This document shows positions 55,169 to 64,000 of a stretch of 64,000 nt of DNA, one piece after another. Each line of letters opens with the position of its first letter. Within the stretch, counting starts at the first letter, position 1. The notes below the pieces were generated by a model. The model did no database searches. It had not been told where the DNA came from and worked only from the letters and a program-made list of their open reading frames with translations. The position numbers were made by a program, and so were the translations under genes. Origin of the DNA: Flavobacterium sp. TR2 (lineage in GTDB: Bacteria > Bacteroidota > Bacteroidia > Flavobacteriales > Flavobacteriaceae). Where the stretch lies: assembly GCF_025252405.1 (NCBI RefSeq), contig NZ_CP104307.1:310001-374000 (forward strand), written 5' to 3'.

Positions 55169-56278
55169 TTAGACTTTGCTACTTTTAATATTCTCTACAA
55201 ATTGGTCAAACAAATATGACGAATCATGTGGTCCAGGACTAGCCTCTGGGTGATATTGTACTGAAAAGCAATTTTTATTTTTCATACGCATTCCCGCAAC
55301 AGTACCATCATTCAAATGAACATGAGTAATTTCTAACTCTGGGTGATTCTCCAACTGCTCTCTCTTAACGGCAAAACCATGATTTTGAGAAGTTATTTCA
55401 CCTTTACCTGTAATCAGGTTTTTAACTGGGTGATTAATTCCTCGGTGTCCGTTAAACATTTTATAAGTTTCAACTCCATTTGCAAGACCAATTACTTGGT
55501 GTCCTAAACAGATTCCAAACAAAGGTTTATTATCAGCTAAAATTTCTTTTGCAACCTGAATCGCTCCGAATAAAGGATCTGGGTCTCCAGGGCCATTTGA
55601 TAAGAAATACCCATCAGGATTGAACTCAGACATATCTTTATAAGTTGAGTCGAAAGGGTAAACCTTAATATAACAATCTCTTTTAGCAAGATTTCTCAAG
55701 ATATTCATTTTGATACCAAGATCTAATGCCGAGATTTTGTAAGTAGCATTTTCATCTCCAAAGAAATATGGCTCTTTAGTAGAAACTTTTGACGCCAACT
55801 CCAACCCTTCCATATTTGGCACATTGGCCAATTCTTTTTTCAAGTCTTCAATAGAAGTTCCATCTGTACAAATAACAGCATTCATAGCACCGTTATCACG
55901 AATGTAACTTACAAGTGCACGAGTATCTACATCAGAAATACAGATTAAATTTTGTTTAGCAAAATAGTCTTCTAAACTTCCAGAAGCATTTTCTCTAGAA
56001 TAATTAAAACTGAAGTTTTTACAAACTAAACCGGCAATTTTAATACTATCAGATTCCACCTCAGAATCATTAACACCATAGTTTCCGATGTGTGTATTTG
56101 TAGCAACCATTATTTGCCCAAAATAAGAAGGATCAGTAAAAATTTCCTGATACCCAGTCATTCCAGTATTAAAACAAACTTCACCAAAAGTTTTACCGCT
56201 GATTCCGATAGATTTTCCGTGAAAGATTGTTCCGTCACTAAGTAATAAAATGGCGCTTTGTCGTGTTGTGTATTTCAT
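55169..56278 (-). CDS. carA: Carbamoyl-phosphate synthase small subunit (369 aa)
   Basis: Glutaminase subunit supplying ammonia to CarB for arginine and pyrimidine synthesis. N-terminal CarA domain with FGEVCFNTGMTGYQEIFTDP, then class I glutamine amidotransferase: SNGPGDPDPL, the nucleophile in FGICLGHQVIGLANG and the His/Glu pair in QYHPEASPGPHDS. carB is not adjacent. It lies 180 bp after the end of the ribosomal operon and has its own promoter. Confidence 0.97.
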   Translation of the reverse strand: MKYTTRQSAILLLSDGTIFHGKSIGISGKTFGEVCFNTGMTGYQEIFTDPSYFGQIMVATNTHIGNYGVNDSEVESDSIKIAGLVCKNFSFNYSRENASGSLEDYFAKQNLICISDVDTRALVSYIRDNGAMNAVICTDGTSIEDLKKELANVPNMEGLELASKVSTKEPYFFGDENATYKISALDLGIKMNILRNLAKRDCYIKVYPFDSTYKDMSEFNPDGYFLSNGPGDPDPLFGAIQVAKEILADNKPLFGICLGHQVIGLANGVETYKMFNGHRGINHPVKNLITGKGEITSQNHGFAVKREQLENHPELEITHVHLNDGTVAGMRMKNKNCFSVQYHPEASPGPHDSSYLFDQFVENIKSSKV

Positions 56279-56350
56279 TATTTAATTTGTATTGTTTTTT
56301 TAATCAAGTTATAAAACCCAATAAAGGTTTTAAGTGTAATTAGAATTTTG

Positions 56351-56381
56351 CAAATTTACTTCTTTAAAATAGCCCTTCCAA
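56351..56381 (-). promoter_or_regulatory. carA promoter
   Basis: Minus strand: TTG (56379-56381), 20-nt spacer, TAAATTTG (56351-56358) followed by C. Both elements and the spacing match the Bacteroidota consensus. It sits 73 bp ahead of the carA ATG and just below the ribosomal operon terminator. Confidence 0.65.
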
Positions 56382-56460
56382 GATTTTTTAAAACTTTCAC
56401 TCGTAAAAATAAAACCTATCATTTTAAAAAAGTTACATTTCTATAGTTTCAAAAAAATCA

Positions 56461-56493
56461 AAAAAAAAGGATAAACTAAAAATTAGTTTATCC
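56461..56493 (-). terminator. Terminator of the ribosomal protein operon
   Basis: Stem of 11 bp (56469-56479 with 56483-56493) with a very small loop, followed in the minus direction by a run of eight T. It lies 30 bp beyond the rplQ stop. Confidence 0.85.
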
Positions 56494-56523
56494 TTGATTT
56501 TTATAGAATGATTACTTTCATAA

Positions 56524-57015
56524 TTATTCAGAAGCTTCAGTAGTCGTTTCTGATTCAGCAGCAGGGGCTTCAGGAGCAGCAGTTTCAGCTTTTTTAGCTT
56601 TACCACCACGACGGCTTTTCGCTTTTTTAACTTCTTTTTTACCTCCGTTGTAAAGTTCATTGAAGTCAACAAGTTCGATCATCGCCATATCAGCGTTATC
56701 TCCCAAACGATTTCCAACTTTAATGATACGAGTGTATCCACCTGGACGGTCACCTACTTTAGCAGCAACATCTCTGAACAAATCAGTTACAGCGTATTTG
56801 TTACGTAAGTAAGCAAAAACAATACGACGATTATGAGTCGTATCCTCTTTTGATTTTGTAATTAAAGGCTCAACAAATTGTTTAAGCGCTTTAGCTTTAG
56901 CAACAGTAGTGTTAATACGTTTGTGCTCGATAAGAGAACAAGCCATATTAGCTAACATAGCTTTTCTATGTCCAGTCTGTCTGCTTAAGTGGTTGAATTT
57001 TTTTCCGTGTCTCAT
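56524..57015 (-). CDS. rplQ: 50S ribosomal protein L17 (163 aa)
   Basis: Begins [20 protein letters not shown], the L17 signature, and continues with the conserved [18 protein letters not shown] and GGYTRIIK. The C-terminal tail beyond residue 130 is rich in Lys then Ala, Glu and Thr, an extension typical of Bacteroidota. Last gene of the operon; the gap to rpoA (62 bp) carries a predicted hairpin. Confidence 0.97.
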   Translation of the reverse strand: MRHGKKFNHLSRQTGHRKAMLANMACSLIEHKRINTTVAKAKALKQFVEPLITKSKEDTTHNRRIVFAYLRNKYAVTDLFRDVAAKVGDRPGGYTRIIKVGNRLGDNADMAMIELVDFNELYNGGKKEVKKAKSRRGGKAKKAETAAPEAPAAESETTTEASE

Positions 57016-57031
57016 GACGTGTTTTTTTTAT

Positions 57032-57073
57032 CTTCATCTTGCTACAATCCACCATGGAGAGCAAAATATGAAG
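57032..57073 (-). ncRNA. Predicted hairpin in the rpoA-rplQ gap
   Basis: On the minus strand outer arms of 6 nt (57068-57073 and 57032-57037) and inner arms of 5 nt (TTGCT and AGCAA) close a loop that contains a further TCCA/TGGA hairpin. The element fills the gap between rpoA and rplQ. It could be a ribosomal protein binding site or a processing site; role inferred from location only. Confidence 0.4.
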
Positions 57074-57077
57074 TAAA

Positions 57078-58070
57078 TTATTCTTTATCTAATTTGTATT
57101 TAGCTAAATCCATTCCGAAAGTTAAATTCTTCACTGCAACAAGTTCATCAAGCTCAGTTAAAGATTTTTTTCCAAAATTACGGAATTTCATTAGGTCATT
57201 TTTATTGAACGATACTAAATCACCAAGTGTATCAACTTCAGCCGCTTTCAAGCAATTTAATGCTCTCACAGATAAATCCATATCAACAAGCTTAGTTTTA
57301 AGCAATTGTCTCATATGCAATGACTCTTCATCATACGATTCTGTTTGTGCAATTTCGTCAGCCTCAAGTGTAATTCTTTCGTCAGAGAATAACATGAAAT
57401 GGTGAATTAAAACTTTAGCAGCTTCAGTAAGAGCATCTTTTGGATTGATAGATCCATCTGTTTTGATTTCAAAAACTAATTTTTCGTAATCTGTTTTTTG
57501 CTCTACACGGAAATTTTCGATTGCATATTTTACATTTTTTACCGGAGTAAAAATAGAATCTGTAAAAATTGTTCCAATTGCAGCATTCTGTTTTTTGTTC
57601 TCTTCAGCAGGAACGTATCCTCTACCTTTTTCGATAGTTAAATCGAAGTTCAATTTGATTTTAGAATCTAAATTACAGATCACAAGGTCTGGGTTCAGAA
57701 CTTGAAAACCTGAGATAAATTTTTGAAAATCACCTGCTGTTAATTGATCTTTACCAGAAACAGAAATAGTAACTGATTCATTATCGATATCTTCAATCTG
57801 ACGTTTGAAACGTACTTGTTTTAGATTAAGGATAATTTCTGTAACATCCTCAACAACACCTGAAATAGTAGAAAACTCATGATCTACACCTTCGATACGA
57901 ACAGATGTAATTGCATAACCTTCTAACGCTGAAAGCAAAACTCTTCTAAGTGCATTACCAACTGTCAATCCGTAACCAGGTTCTAAAGGTCTAAATTCAA
58001 ATTTACCTTCAAAATCGGTTGAATCGATCATGATAACTTTATCGGGCTTTTGAAAATTAAATATTGCCAT
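57078..58070 (-). CDS. rpoA: RNA polymerase alpha subunit (330 aa)
   Basis: N-terminal dimerisation domain with [26 protein letters not shown], and the C-terminal domain with [23 protein letters not shown], the DNA- and activator-binding helix-hairpin-helix. The linker is acidic and short. It is located between rpsD and rplQ as usual. Confidence 0.98.
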   Translation of the reverse strand: MAIFNFQKPDKVIMIDSTDFEGKFEFRPLEPGYGLTVGNALRRVLLSALEGYAITSVRIEGVDHEFSTISGVVEDVTEIILNLKQVRFKRQIEDIDNESVTISVSGKDQLTAGDFQKFISGFQVLNPDLVICNLDSKIKLNFDLTIEKGRGYVPAEENKKQNAAIGTIFTDSIFTPVKNVKYAIENFRVEQKTDYEKLVFEIKTDGSINPKDALTEAAKVLIHHFMLFSDERITLEADEIAQTESYDEESLHMRQLLKTKLVDMDLSVRALNCLKAAEVDTLGDLVSFNKNDLMKFRNFGKKSLTELDELVAVKNLTFGMDLAKYKLDKE

Positions 58071-58091
58071 AAATTTCGACTAAGTCAATTA

Positions 58092-58697
58092 TTATTTGTT
58101 GTACAACTCTACGATTAATTGTTCTTTAATGTTTTCTGGAATTTGAAGTCTTGCAGGTACAGAAACGAAAGTTCCCTCTTTAAGATCATTGTTCCAAGTA
58201 ATCCATTCATAAACATGACTTGAATTTGATAAAGAACGTTCGATAGCTTCTAAAGATTTAGATTTTTCACGAACTGCAACTTTATCACCAGGCTTAAGGT
58301 GGTAAGAAGGAATATTAACAACCTCTCCATTTACAGTAATGTGTCTGTGAGAAACGATTTGACGCGCACCTCTTCTAGATGGAGCAATTCCCATTCTAAA
58401 AACAACATTATCTAATCTTGCTTCGCATAATTGTAATAGAACTTCACCAGTTACTCCTTTAGTCGCTGATGCTTTTTCGAATAAATTTCTGAATTGTTTT
58501 TCTAAAATTCCATAAGAATATTTAGCTTTTTGCTTTTCCATTAACTGAACAGCGTACTCAGATTTTTTTCCTCTTTTTTTAGCCATCCCGTGTTGTCCAG
58601 GTGGGTAATTTCTTTTTTCGAAAGATTTATCATCTCCGAAGATTGCCTCGCCAAATTTACGAGCGATTTTGGTTTTAGGACCAGTATATCTTGCCAT
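58092..58697 (-). CDS. rpsD: 30S ribosomal protein S4 (201 aa)
   Basis: [17 protein letters not shown] and the S4 RNA-binding domain [31 protein letters not shown]. No cysteine zinc ligands are seen in the N-terminal region, so this is the zinc-free form. A structured leader fills the gap to rpsK. S4 is a known autoregulator of alpha operons. Confidence 0.98.
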
Positions 58698-58712
58698 TTT
58701 AAAAAAAATTTT

Positions 58713-58766
58713 AAGGTAGAAATTATGAATTCAGGTCTAATCCTTCGATAATCTATGTTCTACCTT
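58713..58766 (-). ncRNA. Predicted structured leader upstream of rpsD
   Basis: Perfect 9-bp closing stem on the minus strand (58758-58766 with 58713-58721), then an asymmetric internal loop, a 5-bp ATTAT/ATAAT helix and a small apical AGG/CCT hairpin. It begins about 16 bp ahead of the rpsD ATG. Leaders upstream of rpsD have been reported in Bacteroidota, as I recall, but I could not compare this with a model. Confidence 0.5.
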
Positions 58767-58789
58767 GTTTATACTATAAAAATAAAAAA

Positions 58790-59173
58790 TTAAACTCTAC
58801 GTCTTTTTGGAGGACGACATCCGTTGTGTGGCATTGGAGTAACATCAATAATTTCAGTAACTTCAATTCCACCGTTATGAATAGAACGGATAGCAGACTC
58901 ACGTCCGTTACCTGGTCCTTTTACATAAACTTTCACTTTTTTAAGTCCTGCCTCAAGTGCTACTTTAGTGCAATCTTCTGCTGCCATTTGAGCTGCATAA
59001 GGAGTGTTCTTTTTAGAACCTCTGAAACCCATTTTACCAGCTGAAGACCAAGAGATAACTTCACCTTTCTTATTAGTCAAAGAAATAATAATGTTATTAA
59101 AAGTGGCAGAAATATGAGCCTCACCCGTTGATTCAACGATAACTTTACGTTTTTTTGCAGTTGCTTTAGCCAT
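58790..59173 (-). CDS. rpsK: 30S ribosomal protein S11 (127 aa)
   Basis: Conserved [57 protein letters not shown] and the C-terminal [18 protein letters not shown]. Length is typical. Followed by a 92-bp gap with the rpsD leader. Confidence 0.98.
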   Translation of the reverse strand: MAKATAKKRKVIVESTGEAHISATFNNIIISLTNKKGEVISWSSAGKMGFRGSKKNTPYAAQMAAEDCTKVALEAGLKKVKVYVKGPGNGRESAIRSIHNGGIEVTEIIDVTPMPHNGCRPPKRRRV

Positions 59174-59181
59174 ATTACTTA

Positions 59182-59556
59182 TTATTTAGTTGCTTTTTTC
59201 TTGTTAGCAACAGTTTTTCTTTTACCTTTTCTTGTTCTTGAGTTGTTTTTAGTTCTTTGTCCTCTTAATGGAAGACCAGATCTGTGACGAATACCTCTGT
59301 AACATCCAATATCCATTAAACGTTTAATATTTAAAGAAATTTCAGAACGTAATTCTCCTTCAATTTTGTAAAATGAAACAGCTTCACGAATTGCTCCGAT
59401 TTCATCGTCATTCCAATCTTGAACTTTTTTATCTTGGCTTACTTGAGCTTTTTCCAAAATCTCAATAGCTCTACTTTTTCCTAATCCGAAAATATAGGTA
59501 AGTGCAATAACACCTCTTTTGTTTTTTGGGATATCTACCCCTGCTATTCTTGCCAT
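59182..59556 (-). CDS. rpsM: 30S ribosomal protein S13 (124 aa)
   Basis: [26 protein letters not shown] and the C-terminal [20 protein letters not shown] are S13 signatures. It begins 2 bp after the rpmJ stop. Confidence 0.98.
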   Translation of the reverse strand: MARIAGVDIPKNKRGVIALTYIFGLGKSRAIEILEKAQVSQDKKVQDWNDDEIGAIREAVSFYKIEGELRSEISLNIKRLMDIGCYRGIRHRSGLPLRGQRTKNNSRTRKGKRKTVANKKKATK

Positions 59557-59558
59557 AA

Positions 59559-59675
59559 TTATCCTTGTCTTTGTTTAAATCTAGGATTCTTTTTGTTTAT
59601 TACGTACAGTCTCCCTTTTCTACGCACGATAATGCACTCGGCACTTCTCTTTTTTACTGATGCTCTAACTTTCAT
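59559..59675 (-). CDS. rpmJ: 50S ribosomal protein L36, zinc-free form (38 aa)
   Basis: Only 38 codons, read directly from the sequence: [20 protein letters not shown], then [18 protein letters not shown]. Usual L36 binds zinc through CxxC, C and H. Here only Cys14 remains; the other positions are Ser11, Asn27 and Phe at the His site, so zinc binding should be lost. Canonical location between infA and rpsM. Confidence 0.97.
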
Positions 59676-59687
59676 AGTGAATATCCT

Positions 59688-59903
59688 TTAATATCGATAA
59701 GTAATTCTTGCTTTTGACAAATCGTAAGGACTCATTTCTAGTTTCACTTTATCACCAGGTAATAATTTGATGTAATGCATTCGCATTTTACCAGAAATAT
59801 GAGCAATTACAATATGTCCATTTTCTAACTCTACACGGAACATTGCATTTGATAATGCTTCTATAATTGATCCGTCTTGTTCTATTGCTGATTGTTTTGC
59901 CAT
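59688..59903 (-). CDS. infA: Translation initiation factor IF-1 (71 aa)
   Basis: OB-fold protein: [28 protein letters not shown], then [36 protein letters not shown]. Length is normal. It follows secY by 7 bp; no adk or map gene intervenes. Confidence 0.98.
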   Translation of the reverse strand: MAKQSAIEQDGSIIEALSNAMFRVELENGHIVIAHISGKMRMHYIKLLPGDKVKLEMSPYDLSKARITYRY

Positions 59904-59910
59904 AAATATA

Positions 59911-61257
59911 TTAAGCTACCGCTTTTCTATTTTTACCAGTCTTCATTAAACCATCATAATGTTTATTTAACAAGTATGAATTGATCTGTTGAATAGTATC
60001 TATTGCAACACCAACCATAATTATTAATGAGGTACCTCCAAAAAACATTGCCCAAGATTGTTGTACATCCATAATACTTACAACAATAGCTGGGAACACA
60101 GCAATCAAAGCAAGGAATAAAGATCCTGGGAAAGTTATTAAAGACATCACTTTATCAAGGAAATCAGAAGTTTCTGCTCCTGGACGAACGCCTGGAATAA
60201 AACCACCGCTTCTTTTTAAATCATCAGCCATTTTGTTAGTAGGAACGGTGATTGCAGTATAAAAAAATGTAAATACAATAATTAAAGTTGCAAAAACAAA
60301 ATTATACCAGAAACCAAACATATTACTAAATGCACCAACAATAGATTGTGATGTATCTGATTTAGACAATCCAGCCACAGCTGCAGGGATAAACATAATT
60401 GCCTGAGCAAAAATGATTGGCATAACTCCAGAAGCATTAAGCTTTAGAGGAATCCATTGTCTATTACCTCCTGCCAAATCTTGTTCGTAATCTCCAGTTG
60501 TCGTACGACGAGCATACTGTACTGGGATTTTACGTACTGCCATTGTAAGCAATACACAAGAAATGATAACTAACAGCCACACAATAATTTCAATAACTAA
60601 TAACATTGGACCTCCATTGTTATTGGTAACACGAGTTGTAAACTCTTGGATAAAAGCTTGTGGTAAACGAGCTAAAATACCAACCATAATTAACAATGAA
60701 ATACCATTTCCAATACCTTTATCTGTAATTTTCTCACCAAGCCACATAGCAAAAATTGTACCAGTAACTAAAATGATAACTGACGAGAACAAAAATTCAG
60801 GTGAATTAAAGCCTAGCAAAAATGCATTACTAGGCAATGTTCTGTATAAATTATAGATATAAGTTGGACCTTGAACCAATGTGATAGCGATTGTCAACCA
60901 ACGAGTGATTTGATTAATCTTTTTTCTACCACTTTCCCCATCATTTTGAAGTTTTTGTAAATATGGAATCGCAATCCCCATCAACTGAACAACAATAGAC
61001 GCAGAAATATAAGGCATGATACCTAAGGCAAAAACTGAAGCCTTAGAGAAAGCACCCCCGGTGAACATATCTAGGATAGATCCTAGACCATTTTTAGTTT
61101 GTCCCGCTAAACCAGTCAATTGCGTTGCGTCAATTCCAGGAAGCGTAACGTGTGCTCCAAAACGATATACTAAAAGTAATCCTAAAGTAATTAAGATTCT
61201 ATTTTTTAGTTCTTCGATTTTCCAAACATTACTTATTGATTCAATAAATTTCTTCAT
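59911..61257 (-). CDS. secY: Preprotein translocase subunit SecY (448 aa)
   Basis: Ten-helix channel subunit of the Sec translocon. Starts [19 protein letters not shown]; conserved [27 protein letters not shown] (plug and helix 2), [14 protein letters not shown], the cytoplasmic [25 protein letters not shown] and [29 protein letters not shown]. Placed after rplO as usual. Confidence 0.98.
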   Translation of the reverse strand: MKKFIESISNVWKIEELKNRILITLGLLLVYRFGAHVTLPGIDATQLTGLAGQTKNGLGSILDMFTGGAFSKASVFALGIMPYISASIVVQLMGIAIPYLQKLQNDGESGRKKINQITRWLTIAITLVQGPTYIYNLYRTLPSNAFLLGFNSPEFLFSSVIILVTGTIFAMWLGEKITDKGIGNGISLLIMVGILARLPQAFIQEFTTRVTNNNGGPMLLVIEIIVWLLVIISCVLLTMAVRKIPVQYARRTTTGDYEQDLAGGNRQWIPLKLNASGVMPIIFAQAIMFIPAAVAGLSKSDTSQSIVGAFSNMFGFWYNFVFATLIIVFTFFYTAITVPTNKMADDLKRSGGFIPGVRPGAETSDFLDKVMSLITFPGSLFLALIAVFPAIVVSIMDVQQSWAMFFGGTSLIIMVGVAIDTIQQINSYLLNKHYDGLMKTGKNRKAVA

Positions 61258-61270
61258 CTTAATAGATAAG

Positions 61271-61723
61271 TTATATAGTTACAGCCTCTCCACCAGCAGC
61301 TTCAATAGCAGCTTTTGCAGTAGCAGTAAATTTGTGGGCAGTTACTTTTAATTTTGCTTTCAATTCTCCTCTACCTAAAATCTTAACGATTTCATTTTTA
61401 GAAGCCAAACGATTTGCTACGAAATCTGCCATAGAAACAGAATCAGTAATTGCACCATTGTCAACTAATAATTGAAGAGTATCTAAATTAACACCTTCGT
61501 ATTCTTTACGATTGATGTTTTTGAAACCAAACTTAGGAACACGTCTTTGAAGTGGCATTTGCCCTCCTTCGAAACCAATCTTTTTAGAATATCCAGAACG
61601 AGATTTAGCTCCTTTGTGTCCACGTGCAGCAGTACCACCTTTTCCAGAGCCTTCTCCTCTACCTAATCTTTTATTTTGATTGTGTGTAGATCCTTCAGCA
61701 GGTTGTAAGTTACTTAAATTCAT
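61271..61723 (-). CDS. rplO: 50S ribosomal protein L15 (150 aa)
   Basis: MNLSNLQPAEGSTHNQNKRLGRGEGSGKGGTA region with the Gly/Lys-rich RNA-binding stretch, then FEGGQMPLQRRVPKFGF. Length typical. Confidence 0.98.
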   Translation of the reverse strand: MNLSNLQPAEGSTHNQNKRLGRGEGSGKGGTAARGHKGAKSRSGYSKKIGFEGGQMPLQRRVPKFGFKNINRKEYEGVNLDTLQLLVDNGAITDSVSMADFVANRLASKNEIVKILGRGELKAKLKVTAHKFTATAKAAIEAAGGEAVTI

Positions 61724-61734
61724 AACAGTATTTG

Positions 61735-61917
61735 TTATTTAGCTTCTTCAACAGAAACTAAGTGTTTAACTTTGTTTATCATCCCAAGGATAGCAGGATT
61801 TGACTCATGCTCCACAACTTGTCCAATTTTACGTAGACCTAAAGCTTCCAACCCTCTTTTTTGAGAAAGAGGACAGTTGATTTTGCTTCTTACTTGTTTT
61901 ACTAATAATTTAGCCAT
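61735..61917 (-). CDS. rpmD: 50S ribosomal protein L30 (60 aa)
   Basis: Short form of L30: [19 protein letters not shown], then [20 protein letters not shown] and [14 protein letters not shown]. It lies 11 bp from both neighbours, in the canonical rpsE-rpmD-rplO order. Confidence 0.97.
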   Translation of the reverse strand: MAKLLVKQVRSKINCPLSQKRGLEALGLRKIGQVVEHESNPAILGMINKVKHLVSVEEAK

Positions 61918-61928
61918 AATTTCCTGAA

Positions 61929-62450
61929 TTAACCTTTAAAAACTTTCTCTAAAGAAACACCTCTTTGTTTTGCAACAGTGTGAGCGCTTCTCATTTGCAA
62001 TAAAGCATCAAAAGTTGCTTTTACTACGTTATGCGGATTTGATGATCCTTGAGATTTAGACAATACATCGTGAATACCTACTGACTCAAGAACTGAACGA
62101 ACAGCTCCACCAGCAATAACTCCAGTACCATGAGACGCTGGAATTAAGAATACGCGTGCACCACCAAATTTACCTTTTTGTTCGTGAGGAACAGATTGTC
62201 CATTCAAAGGAATTCTTACTAAGTTTTTCTTAGCATCTTCTACTGCTTTCGCAATTGCTTCAGAAACGTCTTTAGATTTTCCTAATCCGTGACCAACTAC
62301 TCCATTTTCATCACCTACAACTACAATAGCAGAAAAACCGAAAGCTCTACCACCTTTTGTAACTTTAGTAACACGATTAACACTAACTAGACGATCTTTT
62401 AATTCAAGACCACTAGGTTTTACCAATTCTACATTTTTGTATTTAGACAT
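61929..62450 (-). CDS. rpsE: 30S ribosomal protein S5 (173 aa)
   Basis: Two-domain protein: [27 protein letters not shown] is the S5 N-terminal domain and [29 protein letters not shown] the C-terminal part. Order and length are canonical. Confidence 0.98.
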
Positions 62451-62456
62451 AATATA

Positions 62457-62807
62457 TTAGAATTTAAGTCCAGCGGCTCTTGCGCCTTCTGCTAATGATT
62501 TAATACGACCGTGATATAAATATCCACCTCTGTCAAAAGTGATGGTATCAATCCCAGCTTTTAACGCTTTCTCTGCAACTAGTTTTCCAACAGCAGCAGC
62601 TACTTCAACGTTAGTACCTTTTCCTATTTCTTTTTCTCTAGAAGATGCAGCTAAGATAGTAACTCCATTTACATCATCAATGATTTGAGCGTAAATTTCT
62701 TTATTACTTCTAAAAACAGAAAGTCTAGGTCTTGCAGCAGTACCACTAACCGATTTTCTAATTCTGAATTTAATTCTCTGTCTTCTTTCAGATTTTGTTA
62801 ATGACAT
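62457..62807 (-). CDS. rplR: 50S ribosomal protein L18 (116 aa)
   Basis: [38 protein letters not shown] and the C-terminal [20 protein letters not shown] are diagnostic for L18, which binds 5S rRNA. Confidence 0.98.
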   Translation of the reverse strand: MSLTKSERRQRIKFRIRKSVSGTAARPRLSVFRSNKEIYAQIIDDVNGVTILAASSREKEIGKGTNVEVAAAVGKLVAEKALKAGIDTITFDRGGYLYHGRIKSLAEGARAAGLKF

Positions 62808-62818
62808 AATCTTATATT

Positions 62819-63361
62819 TTAAGCTGATTTACCTGCTTTTCTTCTTAATACTTCACCCACAAATTTAACACCTTTTCCTTTGTATGGCTCTGGCTTACGG
62901 AAACCTCTGATTTTCGCAGCAACTTGTCCTAAAAGTTGTTTATCAAATGATGTTAATTTTACGATTGGGTTCTTACCTTTTTCAGATATTGTTTCTAAAG
63001 ATACTTCTGGAGCAATTTCTAAAACAATATTGTGAGAATATCCAAGAGCTAAATCTAACTTTTGACCTTGGTTTGAAGCTCTATAACCAACTCCAACTAA
63101 TTCAAGTTCTTTTGTAAAACCTTCAGATACACCAACAATCATATTACTGATTAATGCTCTGTATAATCCGTGTTTTGCTCTTTGGTCTTTATAATCAGAC
63201 GATCTTTCTACTACGATTTGATCACCTTCAACTTTTACAGTTACGTCCGAAAACTCCTGAGTTAGTTGACCTTTTTTTCCTTTTACTGTAACACTACCGT
63301 CTTTAACTTCAACAGTCACACCAGCAGGAATTACAATTGGGCTTTTACCTATTCTTGACAT
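62819..63361 (-). CDS. rplF: 50S ribosomal protein L6 (180 aa)
   Basis: [19 protein letters not shown], and the second-domain signature [22 protein letters not shown]. Length typical. Confidence 0.98.
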   Translation of the reverse strand: MSRIGKSPIVIPAGVTVEVKDGSVTVKGKKGQLTQEFSDVTVKVEGDQIVVERSSDYKDQRAKHGLYRALISNMIVGVSEGFTKELELVGVGYRASNQGQKLDLALGYSHNIVLEIAPEVSLETISEKGKNPIVKLTSFDKQLLGQVAAKIRGFRKPEPYKGKGVKFVGEVLRRKAGKSA

Positions 63362-63379
63362 CTTATCTAGTGTTTAAAA

Positions 63380-63778
63380 TTAGTATACGTAACAAATTAC
63401 TTCACCACCAACATTTAACTGCTTCGCTTGTTTTCCAGTCATCAAGCCTTTTGATGTAGAAACGATAGCAATTCCTAATCCGTTAAGGATTCTTGGTAAT
63501 TTGGCAGCACCTGCGTACTTACGTAAACCAGGTTTACTAATTCTTTGAATATCTTTAATTACAGGCTCTTTAGTATCTTTATCATACTTCAAAGCAATTT
63601 TGATAGAACCTTGAACTGTGTTCTGCTCAAATTTGTAACTTAAGATGTAACCTTGATCAAATAAGATCTTAGTTATTTCTTTTTTTAGATTAGATGCTGG
63701 AATCTCAACAACTTTGTGGTTTGCAGCCACAGCGTTACGAACTCTAGTCAAATAATCTGCAATAGGATCTGTATACAT
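63380..63778 (-). CDS. rpsH: 30S ribosomal protein S8 (132 aa)
   Basis: The start is the ATG at 63778 (MYTDPIADYLTRVRNA), which is where S8 proteins begin; a frame opening at 63838 would add 20 residues absent from the family. C-terminal ISKPGLRKYAGAAKLPRILNGLGIAIVSTSKG fits S8. Confidence 0.97.
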   Translation of the reverse strand: MYTDPIADYLTRVRNAVAANHKVVEIPASNLKKEITKILFDQGYILSYKFEQNTVQGSIKIALKYDKDTKEPVIKDIQRISKPGLRKYAGAAKLPRILNGLGIAIVSTSKGLMTGKQAKQLNVGGEVICYVY

Positions 63779-63856
63779 ATGTATTTGATTGCGATTATGG
63801 TTTTCAGGAAGCACCCTGCCTCCTGAACCTTTAATCAATTTATAAACTTTTTTAAA

Positions 63857-64000
63857 TTACCAGCTGGCTTTTTTCACACCAGGAATTAATCCATTGTTAG
63901 CCATTTCACGGAAAGTTACACGTGAAATACCGAATTGACGGATATAACCTCTAGGTCTACCTGTTAACTTACAACGATTGTGTAAACGAACTGGTGAAGC
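63857..64000 (-). CDS. rpsN: 30S ribosomal protein S14, 5' end beyond the window
   Basis: The last 47 codons are visible: [20 protein letters not shown], then [20 protein letters not shown] and stop. This is the conserved S14 C-terminus. Whether the missing N-terminal part has the zinc motif cannot be told. The gene is in the expected position before rpsH. Confidence 0.96.
   Translation of the reverse strand, partial: ASPVRLHNRCKLTGRPRGYIRQFGISRVTFREMANNGLIPGVKKASW

Noticed and set aside
56433..56672. Minus-strand frame of 79 codons
   Set aside because: Out of frame with rplQ and running through the operon terminator.
56989..57405. Plus-strand open frame of 138 codons
   Set aside because: Antisense to rpoA, Ser-rich shadow peptide.
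59903..59911. Absence of adk and map between secY and infA
   Set aside because: Unlike E. coli or Bacillus arrangements but ordinary for Flavobacteriia as far as I recall, so not reported as unusual.

Overview
The window reads as chromosomal DNA of a Flavobacterium-like member of the Bacteroidota. It is AT-rich and genes abut without Shine-Dalgarno sequences. Several promoters match the Bacteroidota consensus TAnnTTTG. The ribosomal protein block, carA, eno and gltA have a flavobacterial order and sequence. Almost every gene lies on the minus strand; marC is the only plus-strand gene. No stretch longer than 300 bases lacks a gene; the longest gap is 41780-42061 (282 bp). I saw no tRNA, rRNA, insertion sequence, CRISPR array or pseudogene.

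Layout in transcription order (high to low coordinates). 64000-56461 is the distal spc/alpha ribosomal operon: rpsN (partial), rpsH, rplF, rplR, rpsE, rpmD, rplO, secY, infA, rpmJ, rpsM, rpsK, rpsD, rpoA, rplQ, then a strong terminator. Structured leaders are predicted before rpsD and rplQ. 56278-50339 holds carA, eno and gltA as separate units, followed by two guanidino-group-modifying enzymes. 50258-48330 holds marC, a CoA-binding protein gene and recR.

48259-1 is one very large surface-polysaccharide region. It opens with an outer-membrane export lipoprotein, a Wzc tyrosine kinase, a WbpP-type epimerase, Ugd and a NusG/UpxY-type antiterminator. After a terminator and a good promoter comes the Wzx/Wzy block (41.8-16.0 kb): TviB-type dehydrogenase, ManC, RmlB, a second export pair (834-aa SLBB protein and Wzz-like protein), Wzx flippase, Wzy polymerase and glycosyltransferases. 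It continues with the UDP-L-FucNAc genes fnlA, fnlB and fnlC plus an extra cupin, a WbuB-like transferase, a WbpV-like reductase and a WecA/WbpL-like initiating transferase. A second cupin, an aminotransferase, rmlC, rmlD, rmlA and a WbpM dehydratase complete it. Together these predict a unit containing L-rhamnose, L-FucNAc and a QuiNAc or QuiNAc4N residue.

Below a terminator at 15983-16010 lies a second assembly system: an ABC exporter (Wzm and Wzt with a C-terminal extension), a VioA/VioB-like aminotransferase and acyltransferase pair, ten glycosyltransferases (two of them a tandem duplication), an FkbM methyltransferase and a NeuB-family synthase cut by the window edge. The locus therefore appears able to build two glycans by two different routes, one polymerised by Wzy and one exported by an ABC transporter.
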